Shown here one piece after another: positions 1 through 6,856 of a stretch of DNA of 10,817 nucleotides; positions within the stretch are counted from its first letter, which is position 1, and every line of letters begins with the position of its first letter. Under the pieces are notes generated by a model, which did not search any database, was not told the DNA's origin, and saw only the letters and a list, made by a program, of their open reading frames with translations. The stretch spans positions 1 to 10,817 of the forward strand of contig CAYJHC010000067.1 in the NCBI GenBank assembly GCA_964370075.1, given 5' to 3'. Origin of the DNA: CAYJHC01 sp964370075. Lineage in GTDB: Bacteria > Bacillota > Clostridia > Peptostreptococcales > Anaerovoracaceae. The position numbers were made by a program, and so were the translations under genes.

Positions 1-19
1 TATTCTAGATTATACCCTA

Positions 20-1696
20 TTATGCCCTGTTTCTTCTCCTAGCAACTACGTATACCCCTAAGATTGATATTATTGCTACAGCTATCAACCCATAAAAGTT
101 TGAGTTATCCCCCGTTTCTGGTGTATTATTATTGTTGTTAGTATTAGTTCCAGCATTAGTACTTGAACTATCTATAAGATTAAATGTTGCAACAGCTAAT
201 TCGCCAGAAGCAAGTTCTATTTCAATTATATTTTCTCCTAATGGTAGAGTTGAAAGAACTGTGTTATCTAACTCAAGTATAACACTACCTCTTAAGAATT
301 TGTAGCCTTTATATATTTCTTTTCCATTTATTCTCACACTTCTAGCTTCAAAATTATCAAAATCTAAATCCCATTTCATACGGAATGTTTCATCTTTATA
401 ACGGTCAAAAGTTAAATTTTCATATCCTTCCATAGGAGGAAACTTTATTTGTGTGGTTTCAGCAGAGATTGTGTAGTTTTCATTAATATTATTTATATTT
501 ATAGGAAATTCAGTAACAACAGTATCGTTTGATAACTGTTCTACACCATTTACTTTAATTGATGTAAATATATATCCAGATTCAGTTGAAAGATTGTATG
601 TTTTCGAGTCGCCTTTTATTAAGTAATCAGGATTTTGAAATGCATCTACGGTGGAATTAGGTGTTAAGTTGAAAGCAATTTCAAATTGTTGTTTTCCATT
701 CACAGCAATTTGGCCATTTACTCTCGCGTAATTTGGATTGCTCTCTGGGTGAATAAAAGTAGCGGCATAGTTGTGCACTCCAGCCTCTATTTGAGTATTA
801 GGGGCATTCCAACTCCAACCAGATGGCAATGAAATTGTATTTAAAGTTTTTCCGGTTATGCCTTCATGTTGACTAGGAGTAGGTGTTATATATTCTTCCA
901 TTTCCCATTCAATGCTATAAGTTTCATTATTATCACCTGAAAGATTAGCGCTAAGACTATCATCCCATTTGTAAAAATCAGGATGTTTAAGTGTAATTTT
1001 AGCAGTATGGGTACCAGCATCAGTTGCAGTATTACCAGTTATAGTAAATAGTGAGTCAGCAGCACTAAAATCAACTAATGTGTAATCTATACCATTGTAG
1101 GTGTAAAAGTTCATTGTTTGTTCTATACCATTATAAGTTAATAAATCGTTTGGATTTATTGTAGGTGTTTCAATAGCACCTACAGATTTTTTTACATCAG
1201 TTCCTGTTATGTTAAATTCTAAATTATCACTAAGTGATGTTGGGAAAGTAACAGTTGTGTTAAGTGTACGAGTTCCAAAGTTTGATTCGGTTGCAGCATC
1301 AATGTAAAGTCGTAATATTCTAGTGGTATTAGGCTGAATCTCTATTCCACCAGTTGTGTCAGTTGTGGTGTTAAAATAAACATCAACTGTTGAAAATGTA
1401 AAATGGTCTTTATCTGCTACTCCACCTATATCATATATACCGATAGCATTGTCTGTTGTATTAGTAATAGCGAAATACATGAAGTCAGGGTTGCCAAAAA
1501 TTATATTACCAGCATCGAATTCTGTTAGGGGGTCAGTAGGTGTAAAAGTTGTTTTTCCTGTTGATGAATCTGTTCCAACTGTAACTTTCTTAAACACTAG
1601 ATCGCCAACGGCAGCATTTACATTTGTATTTCCTAATAGTGTAAATGTAACTGCAATTATAGTCATTAATAGACCCATTTTTAAAATTTTTTTCAT
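20..1696 (-). CDS. LPXTG-type (TPETG) sortase-anchored multi-domain surface protein
   Basis: This 558-aa protein is probably exported and covalently fixed to peptidoglycan. Residues 1-28 form a signal peptide (MKK, hydrophobic core, likely cleavage after VNA). The C-terminus has an Asn/Thr-rich linker (about 509-524), the sortase motif TPETG (525-529), a hydrophobic span (about 533-551) and the tail RRRNRA. Between them I see an ASPM/Hydin-like beta domain (about 31-168, with ITNTTDNAIGI and a TRILRLYIDA strand), an MBG-like Ig domain (about 174-268, TYNG...DAGTHTAKITLKHP), a second Ig-like unit (about 272-345, LPSGWSWNAP...AGVHNYAATF), a region with IKVNGVEQL, and an X2-like domain (about 425-508, LTFDRYKDETF...VRINGKEIY...LPLGENIIEIEL). 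The start ATG has GGGGAAAAGGGAG upstream. Its own promoter lies at 1754-1781. The anchoring signals are seen directly; the domain names come from pattern memory. The ligand is unknown, and adhesin or biofilm protein is only a guess. Confidence 0.9.
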   Translation of the reverse strand: MKKILKMGLLMTIIAVTFTLLGNTNVNAAVGDLVFKKVTVGTDSSTGKTTFTPTDPLTEFDAGNIIFGNPDFMYFAITNTTDNAIGIYDIGGVADKDHFTFSTVDVYFNTTTDTTGGIEIQPNTTRILRLYIDAATESNFGTRTLNTTVTFPTSLSDNLEFNITGTDVKKSVGAIETPTINPNDLLTYNGIEQTMNFYTYNGIDYTLVDFSAADSLFTITGNTATDAGTHTAKITLKHPDFYKWDDSLSANLSGDNNETYSIEWEMEEYITPTPSQHEGITGKTLNTISLPSGWSWNAPNTQIEAGVHNYAATFIHPESNPNYARVNGQIAVNGKQQFEIAFNLTPNSTVDAFQNPDYLIKGDSKTYNLSTESGYIFTSIKVNGVEQLSNDTVVTEFPININNINENYTISAETTQIKFPPMEGYENLTFDRYKDETFRMKWDLDFDNFEARSVRINGKEIYKGYKFLRGSVILELDNTVLSTLPLGENIIEIELASGELAVATFNLIDSSSTNAGTNTNNNNNTPETGDNSNFYGLIAVAIISILGVYVVARRRNRA

Positions 1697-1753
1697 TGTT
1701 CTCCCTTTTCCCCTCTTTTATTTAAAAGATCATTATGCATTTCTGCTAATTAT

Positions 1754-1781
1754 ATTATACCACTGCATATTTCTGTGTCAA
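1754..1781 (-). promoter_or_regulatory. Sigma-A promoter of the surface-protein gene
   Basis: Read on the minus strand, a perfect -35 hexamer TTGACA (1776-1781) is followed by a 16-bp spacer and a perfect -10 hexamer TATAAT (1754-1759). The start point should lie near 1747, giving a leader of about 50 nt before the ATG at 1696. This is the best match to a housekeeping promoter that I see in the window. It shows that the surface-protein gene is a separate unit from the genes upstream. Confidence 0.88.
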
Positions 1782-1790
1782 TTTCTATTA

Positions 1791-1817
1791 TTTATATTAG
1801 ACTACGTCTAATATAAA
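1791..1817. promoter_or_regulatory. Perfect 12-bp inverted repeat, likely operator
   Basis: TTTATATTAGAC (1791-1802) and GTCTAATATAAA (1806-1817) are exact reverse complements separated by TAC. The site begins 9 bp upstream of the -35 hexamer of the surface-protein promoter, so its centre is near -57 from the inferred start point. Neither strand has a T-run after the repeat and the arms are AT-rich, so an intrinsic terminator is unlikely. A dimeric regulator binding the TAGAC-TAC-GTCTA core is the better explanation. The regulator is not identifiable. Confidence 0.65.
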
Positions 1818-1925
1818 GGATTAGTACGGCTTTCGCCTCACATAGCTTTCAATGCGAAAATGCCAAATAAATAATCTTTAATTTCACTATCAGTAACCAC
1901 AATAAATTGGCTTACAGCTACTGTA

Positions 1926-2222
1926 TTATTCACCTATCGCCGTTCTAGCTACTTCTTCAGCGTGAATTTTCGTCGTGTCGAAAACTGGCAGAGAAATATC
2001 TGTCTGTGAAATTAGCAAGCCGATTTCAGTACAACCTAAGATAACAGCCTCTGCACCTTGCTTATGTAGTTTTCCAATTATTTCAATGTACTTCTCTTTA
2101 GATTCTGACTTAATTTTTCCAAGGCATAGTTCAGTGTAAATAATGTCATTAACAATTTCAATATCTTCATCACTTGGGATAATTACTTCAATACTATTAT
2201 CAATTAATTTTTGCTTATAAAA
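1926..2222 (-). pseudogene. Aspartate/glutamate racemase family, C-terminal remnant
   Basis: Translation upstream from the TAA at 1926-1928 gives 98 residues typical of the C-terminal part of an aspartate/glutamate racemase (Asp/Glu/hydantoin racemase superfamily). It starts at FYKQKLIDNSIEVIIPSDED and contains the second catalytic-cysteine motif VILGCTEIGLL, then LPVFDTTKIHAEEVA near the end. Family members are usually about 230 aa, so more than half is missing, including the N-terminal catalytic cysteine. There is no in-frame ATG, GTG or TTG and no ribosome binding site. The recognisable part begins inside the last codons of the DUF1294 gene in a different frame, so the 5' end was probably lost by deletion. 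It should have no racemase activity alone. The surviving frame is intact, so the loss may be recent. Confidence 0.87.
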
Positions 2223-2470
2223 ATAACTATAATCGCAACCTGAACAACTAACATTATAGGAAGGCTTATCACATAGTAGGAAGTCTTTGTTTTATGTCTA
2301 AAAATCCTCATGGCTAAAATTCCACCAATGGAGCCACCTATAAGTGAAAGGCCAAGCAAAACCTTGTTTCTTATCCTTCTTCCATCTTTAATAGCCCTTT
2401 GCTTATCTATTCCAAAGGCTATGAAAGTTATTATGTTTATAATAATTAAATAGTATATTAGTATTTTCAA
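2204..2470 (-). CDS. DUF1294 family small membrane protein
   Basis: This 88-aa protein matches the DUF1294 pattern: a hydrophobic N-terminus (about 1-19), then GIDKQRAIKDGRRIRNKVLLGLSLIGGSIGGILAM (written here in part: DKQRAI, RRIRNK, LLGLSLIGGSIGG), the RHKT motif (about 58-61), and a final hydrophobic segment (about 66-85). Two or three membrane passes are likely. The function of the family is not known. The start is TTG, with AAGGAG (2481-2486) 10 nt upstream; no in-frame ATG is better placed. The last three codons and the stop lie in sequence that reads as racemase in another frame, so the original C-terminus may differ slightly. It follows the DUF3784 gene by 100 nt, and no separate promoter was seen, so co-transcription is plausible. 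Confidence 0.85.
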   Translation of the reverse strand: MKILIYYLIIINIITFIAFGIDKQRAIKDGRRIRNKVLLGLSLIGGSIGGILAMRIFRHKTKTSYYVISLPIMLVVQVAIIVIFISKN

Positions 2471-2570
2471 TTATGTTCTGCTCCTTACATTTTGCTTTCT
2501 TTCTTTATTTCTTGCTTCCCCTATTTATAAAAGTATTACTTTGAATCCCTAGGTGCTCCTTCACTCTTAC

Positions 2571-2903
2571 TTATAGTTTGTACTTTCCAAAAGCCTTTTC
2601 TACGCTAAAATGCATTTCTTTGATAAGTAGTATTAACCAAACTACAAATGCAATTATTGCAAAATATGGAGATGTAAAATAGCTAAATATTGCTCCTACC
2701 AAAAATATAATCGACCATATCAATAAGTTATTTCTCATGTCTTTACTTATCTTGGCCTGGTCATACTTTTCACGCTCAGCCTTAGGCAGGGAATTAAATC
2801 CGCTCATCAAAATAGCACCCTTTTCTCTAAGCAAAGCAAAAATACCTGCTAATATTAAAAGTGACCCGCCCATCAAAAGGCATATTACTATACCAAAATT
2901 CAT
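2571..2903 (-). CDS. DUF3784 family small membrane protein
   Basis: This 110-aa protein has a hydrophobic N-terminal segment (about 4-24), then the segment KGAILMSGFNSLPKAEREKYDQAKISKDM (key parts: KGA, GFNSLP, REKYD), then two membrane segments (about 60-75 and 79-94). A transmembrane helix, a GxN-(S/T)-x-(S/P)-xxE-xxKYD loop and two more helices is the pattern I know as DUF3784, common in Clostridia. Its role is unknown. The start ATG has a strong ribosome binding site, GAGGAGGGG (2909-2917), 5 nt upstream. The gene starts 22 nt after the stop of the winged-helix protein upstream, so the two are probably in one operon. Confidence 0.82.
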   Translation of the reverse strand: MNFGIVICLLMGGSLLILAGIFALLREKGAILMSGFNSLPKAEREKYDQAKISKDMRNNLLIWSIIFLVGAIFSYFTSPYFAIIAFVVWLILLIKEMHFSVEKAFGKYKL

Positions 2904-2925
2904 AAATACCCCTCCTCAATAAAAT

Positions 2926-3612
2926 TTATATGCGCGAATATAAAATGGTGTTTCCACTTTTCCCTACGCGTTTTACTATGCCAAGATGATATAGAACATT
3001 TAACATGTTTCTTGAAATTTCAATCTTTATATTAAGGCTTTTTGCTAAATCCTTAGAAGTAAAGGTTTCTGGCAAAGAGCTAGGCAGCCATCCTTCGTAG
3101 TCTCCTATACTTGAGATGGTTTTTTCTTCTATAATCTTTGTAGGAAAAGAGTCTAGCTTGGTGTAATATTTCCTGCCACTTTTCACATCTATCCTATGAT
3201 CTTCTGCATCCATAACAACTATATGAAATCTCAAATTAGGGTTTGTCAAAAAAGGTTTCAGTTTATAAAGTTCCTTGAAAATAAAATAAGTACTTCCTGT
3301 AACAGGTGATTTTCTTTTTCTCAATATTTCCCCTGTTTCTTTACTTATTAAAATTATTTCTTTTCTTCTTATTACGGGATGTATTATAGTAACTGGGTAC
3401 AAATCCAAAAATACAGAAAGCTTTTTACGCATTTTGTCAAAGGCTTTCATTTGGATTTCTAGTATTTCATTCCCCGTGAAAATATAAGCTACCATCCCCT
3501 CTATTTTTACTTCTTTACAATCCTCCGAAGGCGCAAAGTAGTCTTTCATTACTCTGTGTATATTCTTTTCCGCTAAAGTCCCGATTCCTTGCTTATTCAT
3601 AGAATCCTTCAT
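2926..3612 (-). CDS. Conserved protein: nuclease-like N-terminus with C-terminal winged helix
   Basis: This 228-aa protein belongs to a family I have seen in Clostridia and remember as DUF8091 (number not certain). The N-terminal two thirds has GTLAEKNIHRVMKDYF (11-26), EVKIEGMVAYIFTGNEILEIQ (34-54, given here by its key residues E38, E49, E52 and Q54), VTIIHPVIRRKEI (74-86), KSPVTG and FKELYKLKPFL. The order of an early Glu, a beta-hairpin and ExQ resembles PD-(D/E)XK nucleases. Where I expect a metal-binding Asp (VADI in relatives), this protein has Tyr43, so activity is doubtful. Residues about 184-228 form a winged helix (FTSKDLAKSLNIKIEISRNM...GIVKRVGKSGNTILYSR), suggesting DNA binding. 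The start at 3612 has a weak AAAGAG site. Met5 at 3600 has AAGGA 4 nt upstream and fits the usual N-terminus better. It follows the helicase by 136 nt and may be an accessory. Confidence 0.72.
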   Translation of the reverse strand: MKDSMNKQGIGTLAEKNIHRVMKDYFAPSEDCKEVKIEGMVAYIFTGNEILEIQMKAFDKMRKKLSVFLDLYPVTIIHPVIRRKEIILISKETGEILRKRKSPVTGSTYFIFKELYKLKPFLTNPNLRFHIVVMDAEDHRIDVKSGRKYYTKLDSFPTKIIEEKTISSIGDYEGWLPSSLPETFTSKDLAKSLNIKIEISRNMLNVLYHLGIVKRVGKSGNTILYSRI

Positions 3613-3748
3613 ACAATGCTCTTTAGCCTTTTCAAAATTGTTTTTATATATAATAGTGTTCCTCCGGTTTTTTGTTTATTAAATTCTGATCTTGTTAGGG
3701 TTTTAAAACTATGGCTCGTTTTGGGTATTTTATTTTTTCTTACTGATA
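3613..3748. other. Intergenic region, helicase to winged-helix protein
   Basis: This 136-nt gap holds no clear terminator and no clear promoter. On the minus strand it contains a strong ribosome-binding-site-like GGAGG near 3661 with no ATG, GTG or TTG at a usable distance. The first codon in the frame of the downstream gene is ATT, 6 nt after GGAGG. This frame is open into the 228-aa gene, so a non-canonical ATT start is a remote possibility. A mutated start of a lost gene is another. Confidence 0.4.
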
Positions 3749-6700
3749 TCACTCCAAAAATGAGTATGAAGAGTTGCATGGTTTGTATTGTTCTCTATTT
3801 TTATCAAAAGGGCTAAGATTTATGAAAAGTTCATCGGTTATTTCCTCTGGAAGTTCTTTTTGCAAAGTGCCTATTAGCTCTTCTTGTCTTGGTTGGCCTA
3901 AGGTTAATCGGTATAATGATAAAACTTCAATTAGCCGATTATACTTATATCTGTCACTGCTAAAAGGATACATTGGTACAATACGTTCTATTTTTTCTCC
4001 TAACTCTCCATCATTTGGCATATACCAATATGGAACTAGCTCCGAACATTCTCCTTTTTGCTCAGATTTTGCTCTATCAAACATCTCATCCCATAGATAT
4101 TCATCGCCATATTTACGGGCTATATTCCGCCTAACTGCTAGGCATTTAAATCTATTAATCCTGCCTTCTCTTTGCTCCAAATCTATAGGGTTTGAAGGCA
4201 AATTCCAATGAACTATTTTTCTTGAATAATTATGGAAGTCTAAGCCTTCTTGACCTATTGATGTAGTTGATAATACGAAAGGCCTAAATGGCGAATTAAA
4301 TGACTTCCTTATAGTTTCTGTTCTTTGAACACTTTCATCACTAATCTTGGAATTAAAATATCCAACAGCAAAATGGGTTCTCATCCGTGCCTTTAGCTTA
4401 TCATTGCTAGGAAAAGACTCTTTTGTTTCTACTTCAAGAGTTGCTGTACCTGCAAAGCTTTCAATCATTAGCGGCGCCAGTTTTTCACCTTTTTCGTTTA
4501 GCAAGTGAGCGTATTCATCTAACACTGCCTGTAAATTTCCATCTACACAATAGTTAATAACTTTCTCATAATAGGATTTTGCCGCATCATTATCGTCCTG
4601 ACCTTCTTCATTAAGACCCTCTTCTGCACTTCCGTATAGCAAATCTATAATAGCTGAGCTTTCCGCCTTATTGAACATACTTACAAATATTTTCTTTGCA
4701 AACTCCCTCGACTTATCTTCATTATAATCAAAAATTCTAAGAGCGCAAGTAGCTGGCCCTGCAATAGAAATATTTGCTAATACTTCTTCAATTCCATCAG
4801 GTGTGGCAGACAACTTTGACTCCGAATCATTATCAAGCAGTTTCATTGCATTAATTATTGTTTTAGCTGTTACCGAACCATAAACAGGAATGTCATGCTT
4901 GTCTCGTATTTCATCTAATTTCTTTTTAATTTGCAAAGACAAATCTTTTCTAAGAGTTCCAACGTTCTTGCCTAAATGTTCTTTAGGAGAATATAGCTTG
5001 GCAAGGTATTTACAAGGATAACATATAACCTCTTCAGGTTCATCTTTCAACCTTAGTACGCCATATCTTCGTTCCTCTTTCGTTGCAAAATACCCTCTTC
5101 CCCGTTTTGCTTCCGTATTATGAAAGAGTTTACCTATGGTGAGCCTTTCCGCTTCATAGGAAAGTAGCGTCGACACCATTCTAGGAACCATTTCCCATGA
5201 TGAAAATACTAGCACCTTAGAAGCCTCTTTGTTCTTTTCAAATATACTATTGGTATCATAGTAAGGTCTTGAAGGTGGAAGCCACAATAAGTTTTCTATA
5301 CCATTACCATTACCATTACCATAGCCATCATCATTGTCACCACCTCTATCCCCTCCAAATACAACCTCTTTTAACTTTTCAAGCCTTGCGTTGTTAGATG
5401 ATATTGATTTATAGTTATGCACTCTGTCCTTACTTATAAATAAGTATTTTGAGGAGGAATTATTTATAGAAGTCAGTTGATTTTCTTTTGCATATTTAGC
5501 AATTTGTTGTTTTAACTTATAGCTTTCCATAAAGCTTAGAAGGTATGGGGAAGACTTTACATAGTCCATAGGAACATTCTTATATCTCAGATTTTTACCT
5601 TTTTCTTTGCTGATTGCAGATAACTCATCTAATACGCTTTGCATGTTGCTAAAAGATAAAATATCACCCTCTGATACTTCTACTTCGCAGGCTCCACAAT
5701 CATCAATTACCCCTGTGCTGACCCTTTCAGTTCTGCATACTCCATCATATAGGGCTGATTCTGCTTGGTTTTTTCTTGCAAGAAGCACAGTCATTTCACC
5801 ATTACCTAGCTCGCAAAGAGTGTTTGAATACTCTTTCCAAACAGCTTTAAAACTACTTAGCTTGCATTTATCATAAAACAAAAACTGCATAAGCTCCATA
5901 AATTCACCATAGTGTTCACTGGCATCATCCTCTGTAATTTCTTGAAGTGTTGAGTATGGTTTATATGGGGTTGCTGAAAGGAGTAAAACTTTCATTTCTT
6001 TGTTATGCAAAAATTTACGAGTTAACATTCCTTGTTCATTTTCACTAGTTTCAGAGTTAATTAAGTCTCTAAACCTTTGAAACTCATCCATGACAACTAG
6101 GTCAGGTTCAAGCTTATCAAGACTAATTTCTGCAAATATCTTTCGCAATTTGTTAATTATTGGTCTGCTTTCTCGTCTTCTTTGCTTAGGGTCATTTATC
6201 TTAAATAAATTTGCAAAGTCCTCAATAAACTTAGACTCTTCTTCTAATCTGGCTTTAAGCTCATCATGAATCACGTCTATATATTTATTCTCATCCTTAC
6301 AGTTGTTATCGCATTCAACTATTTCCTCTTCATACTTATCAACATACCCGTTCCAATATTTTTCTGCATCATAGGCAAGAATTGTTTTTAGCATTTCTGC
6401 TTTATCTCTAAAAATTTCCTGCCTTTTTAAGTGGGCATACATTAAAGCTCTTTCTGACTGATTTCCACAGCCTGATGTCATTGAAAAAGATGTTGCTGGA
6501 GTCATTGGAATAAGCTGCTCATATGCATGGTCTTTGCCTGCAACTTGATATATTTTTAAGTGTTGCATTGAAAGTCTGCTATCAGAAACATTCACCGCCT
6601 GGTCTTTGATTCCAAGCTTCTGGGCATTTTGATTTGCTATATTTATATTTGAGCAGATGTAAATCACTTTAAAATGGTCATCGCCTTCATACTTATGCCA

Positions 6701-6856
6701 ATTGGATACCTGTTTAATTACATCTCTTGCAATTATAGTCTTGCCAAGGCCTACTTCATCTGCAAGCAAAACTCTATTCTGTCCACTTTTAAAAACTTCA
6801 ACTATGCGATTAGCAGTAGCTTTTTGAAAATCTTTGGGCATCATAGCATTACTCAT
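3749..6856 (-). CDS. SNF2-like superfamily 2 helicase, defence-associated
   Basis: This 1035-aa cytoplasmic ATPase has all the main SF2 motifs: Walker A DEVGLGKT (33-40), Walker B DEFQ (257-260), motif III SATPYKPY (294-301), motif IV VLVFSSWEMV (548-557), motif V STTSIGQEGLDF (863-874) and motif VI QREGRINR with the arginine finger (895-902). TPATSF and QSERALM (119-139) are shared by the defence-type relatives I know. Two large insertions separate motif III from IV (about 245 aa) and IV from V (about 300 aa). They contain CxxC pairs at 387/390 and 612/615, possibly metal sites. The start overlaps the PLD gene stop as ATGA, with AAGGAGGG (6864-6871) 7 nt upstream, so translation is coupled. 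By analogy with DISARM or Mokosh, it may translocate on or remodel foreign nucleic acid and work with the PLD protein. It is not a Rad5- or Mot1-like chromatin remodeller by context. Confidence 0.92.
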   Translation of the reverse strand: MSNAMMPKDFQKATANRIVEVFKSGQNRVLLADEVGLGKTIIARDVIKQVSNWHKYEGDDHFKVIYICSNINIANQNAQKLGIKDQAVNVSDSRLSMQHLKIYQVAGKDHAYEQLIPMTPATSFSMTSGCGNQSERALMYAHLKRQEIFRDKAEMLKTILAYDAEKYWNGYVDKYEEEIVECDNNCKDENKYIDVIHDELKARLEEESKFIEDFANLFKINDPKQRRRESRPIINKLRKIFAEISLDKLEPDLVVMDEFQRFRDLINSETSENEQGMLTRKFLHNKEMKVLLLSATPYKPYSTLQEITEDDASEHYGEFMELMQFLFYDKCKLSSFKAVWKEYSNTLCELGNGEMTVLLARKNQAESALYDGVCRTERVSTGVIDDCGACEVEVSEGDILSFSNMQSVLDELSAISKEKGKNLRYKNVPMDYVKSSPYLLSFMESYKLKQQIAKYAKENQLTSINNSSSKYLFISKDRVHNYKSISSNNARLEKLKEVVFGGDRGGDNDDGYGNGNGNGIENLLWLPPSRPYYDTNSIFEKNKEASKVLVFSSWEMVPRMVSTLLSYEAERLTIGKLFHNTEAKRGRGYFATKEERRYGVLRLKDEPEEVICYPCKYLAKLYSPKEHLGKNVGTLRKDLSLQIKKKLDEIRDKHDIPVYGSVTAKTIINAMKLLDNDSESKLSATPDGIEEVLANISIAGPATCALRIFDYNEDKSREFAKKIFVSMFNKAESSAIIDLLYGSAEEGLNEEGQDDNDAAKSYYEKVINYCVDGNLQAVLDEYAHLLNEKGEKLAPLMIESFAGTATLEVETKESFPSNDKLKARMRTHFAVGYFNSKISDESVQRTETIRKSFNSPFRPFVLSTTSIGQEGLDFHNYSRKIVHWNLPSNPIDLEQREGRINRFKCLAVRRNIARKYGDEYLWDEMFDRAKSEQKGECSELVPYWYMPNDGELGEKIERIVPMYPFSSDRYKYNRLIEVLSLYRLTLGQPRQEELIGTLQKELPEEITDELFINLSPFDKNREQYKPCNSSYSFLE
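5300..5322. repeat. Hexanucleotide tandem repeat in helicase gene
   Basis: ACCATT is repeated three times and followed by ACCAT, in total about 3.8 units. On the coding strand it encodes alternating Gly-Asn, residues about 513-519, within a Gly/Asp/Asn-rich stretch (about 501-519). This is in the insertion before motif IV and looks like a flexible linker. Unit length 6 keeps the frame, so slippage would change linker length without breaking the gene. Confidence 0.8.

Noticed and set aside
1449..1811. Plus-strand ORF of 120 codons
   Set aside because: Antisense shadow of the surface-protein gene, without a ribosome binding site and running through its promoter.
1791..1817. Inverted repeat as an intrinsic terminator
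   Set aside because: The arms are AT-rich, the loop is 3 nt, and neither strand has a T-run after the repeat.
1838..1933. 31-codon GTG-start ORF on the minus strand directly after the racemase remnant (VNNTVAVSQFIVVTD...)
   Set aside because: No ribosome binding site, preceded immediately by an in-frame TAG, and no family recognised. It may be leftover sequence from a decayed gene, but I cannot support it as a gene.
2490..2565. Short GTG ORF with AAGGAG-like sequence between DUF3784 and DUF1294 genes
   Set aside because: Only about 19 codons, with the AAGGAG located inside the ORF rather than before it.
3774..4211. Plus-strand ORF of 145 codons
   Set aside because: Antisense to the 3' end of the helicase gene; Ser- and Leu-rich low-quality protein typical of a shadow frame.
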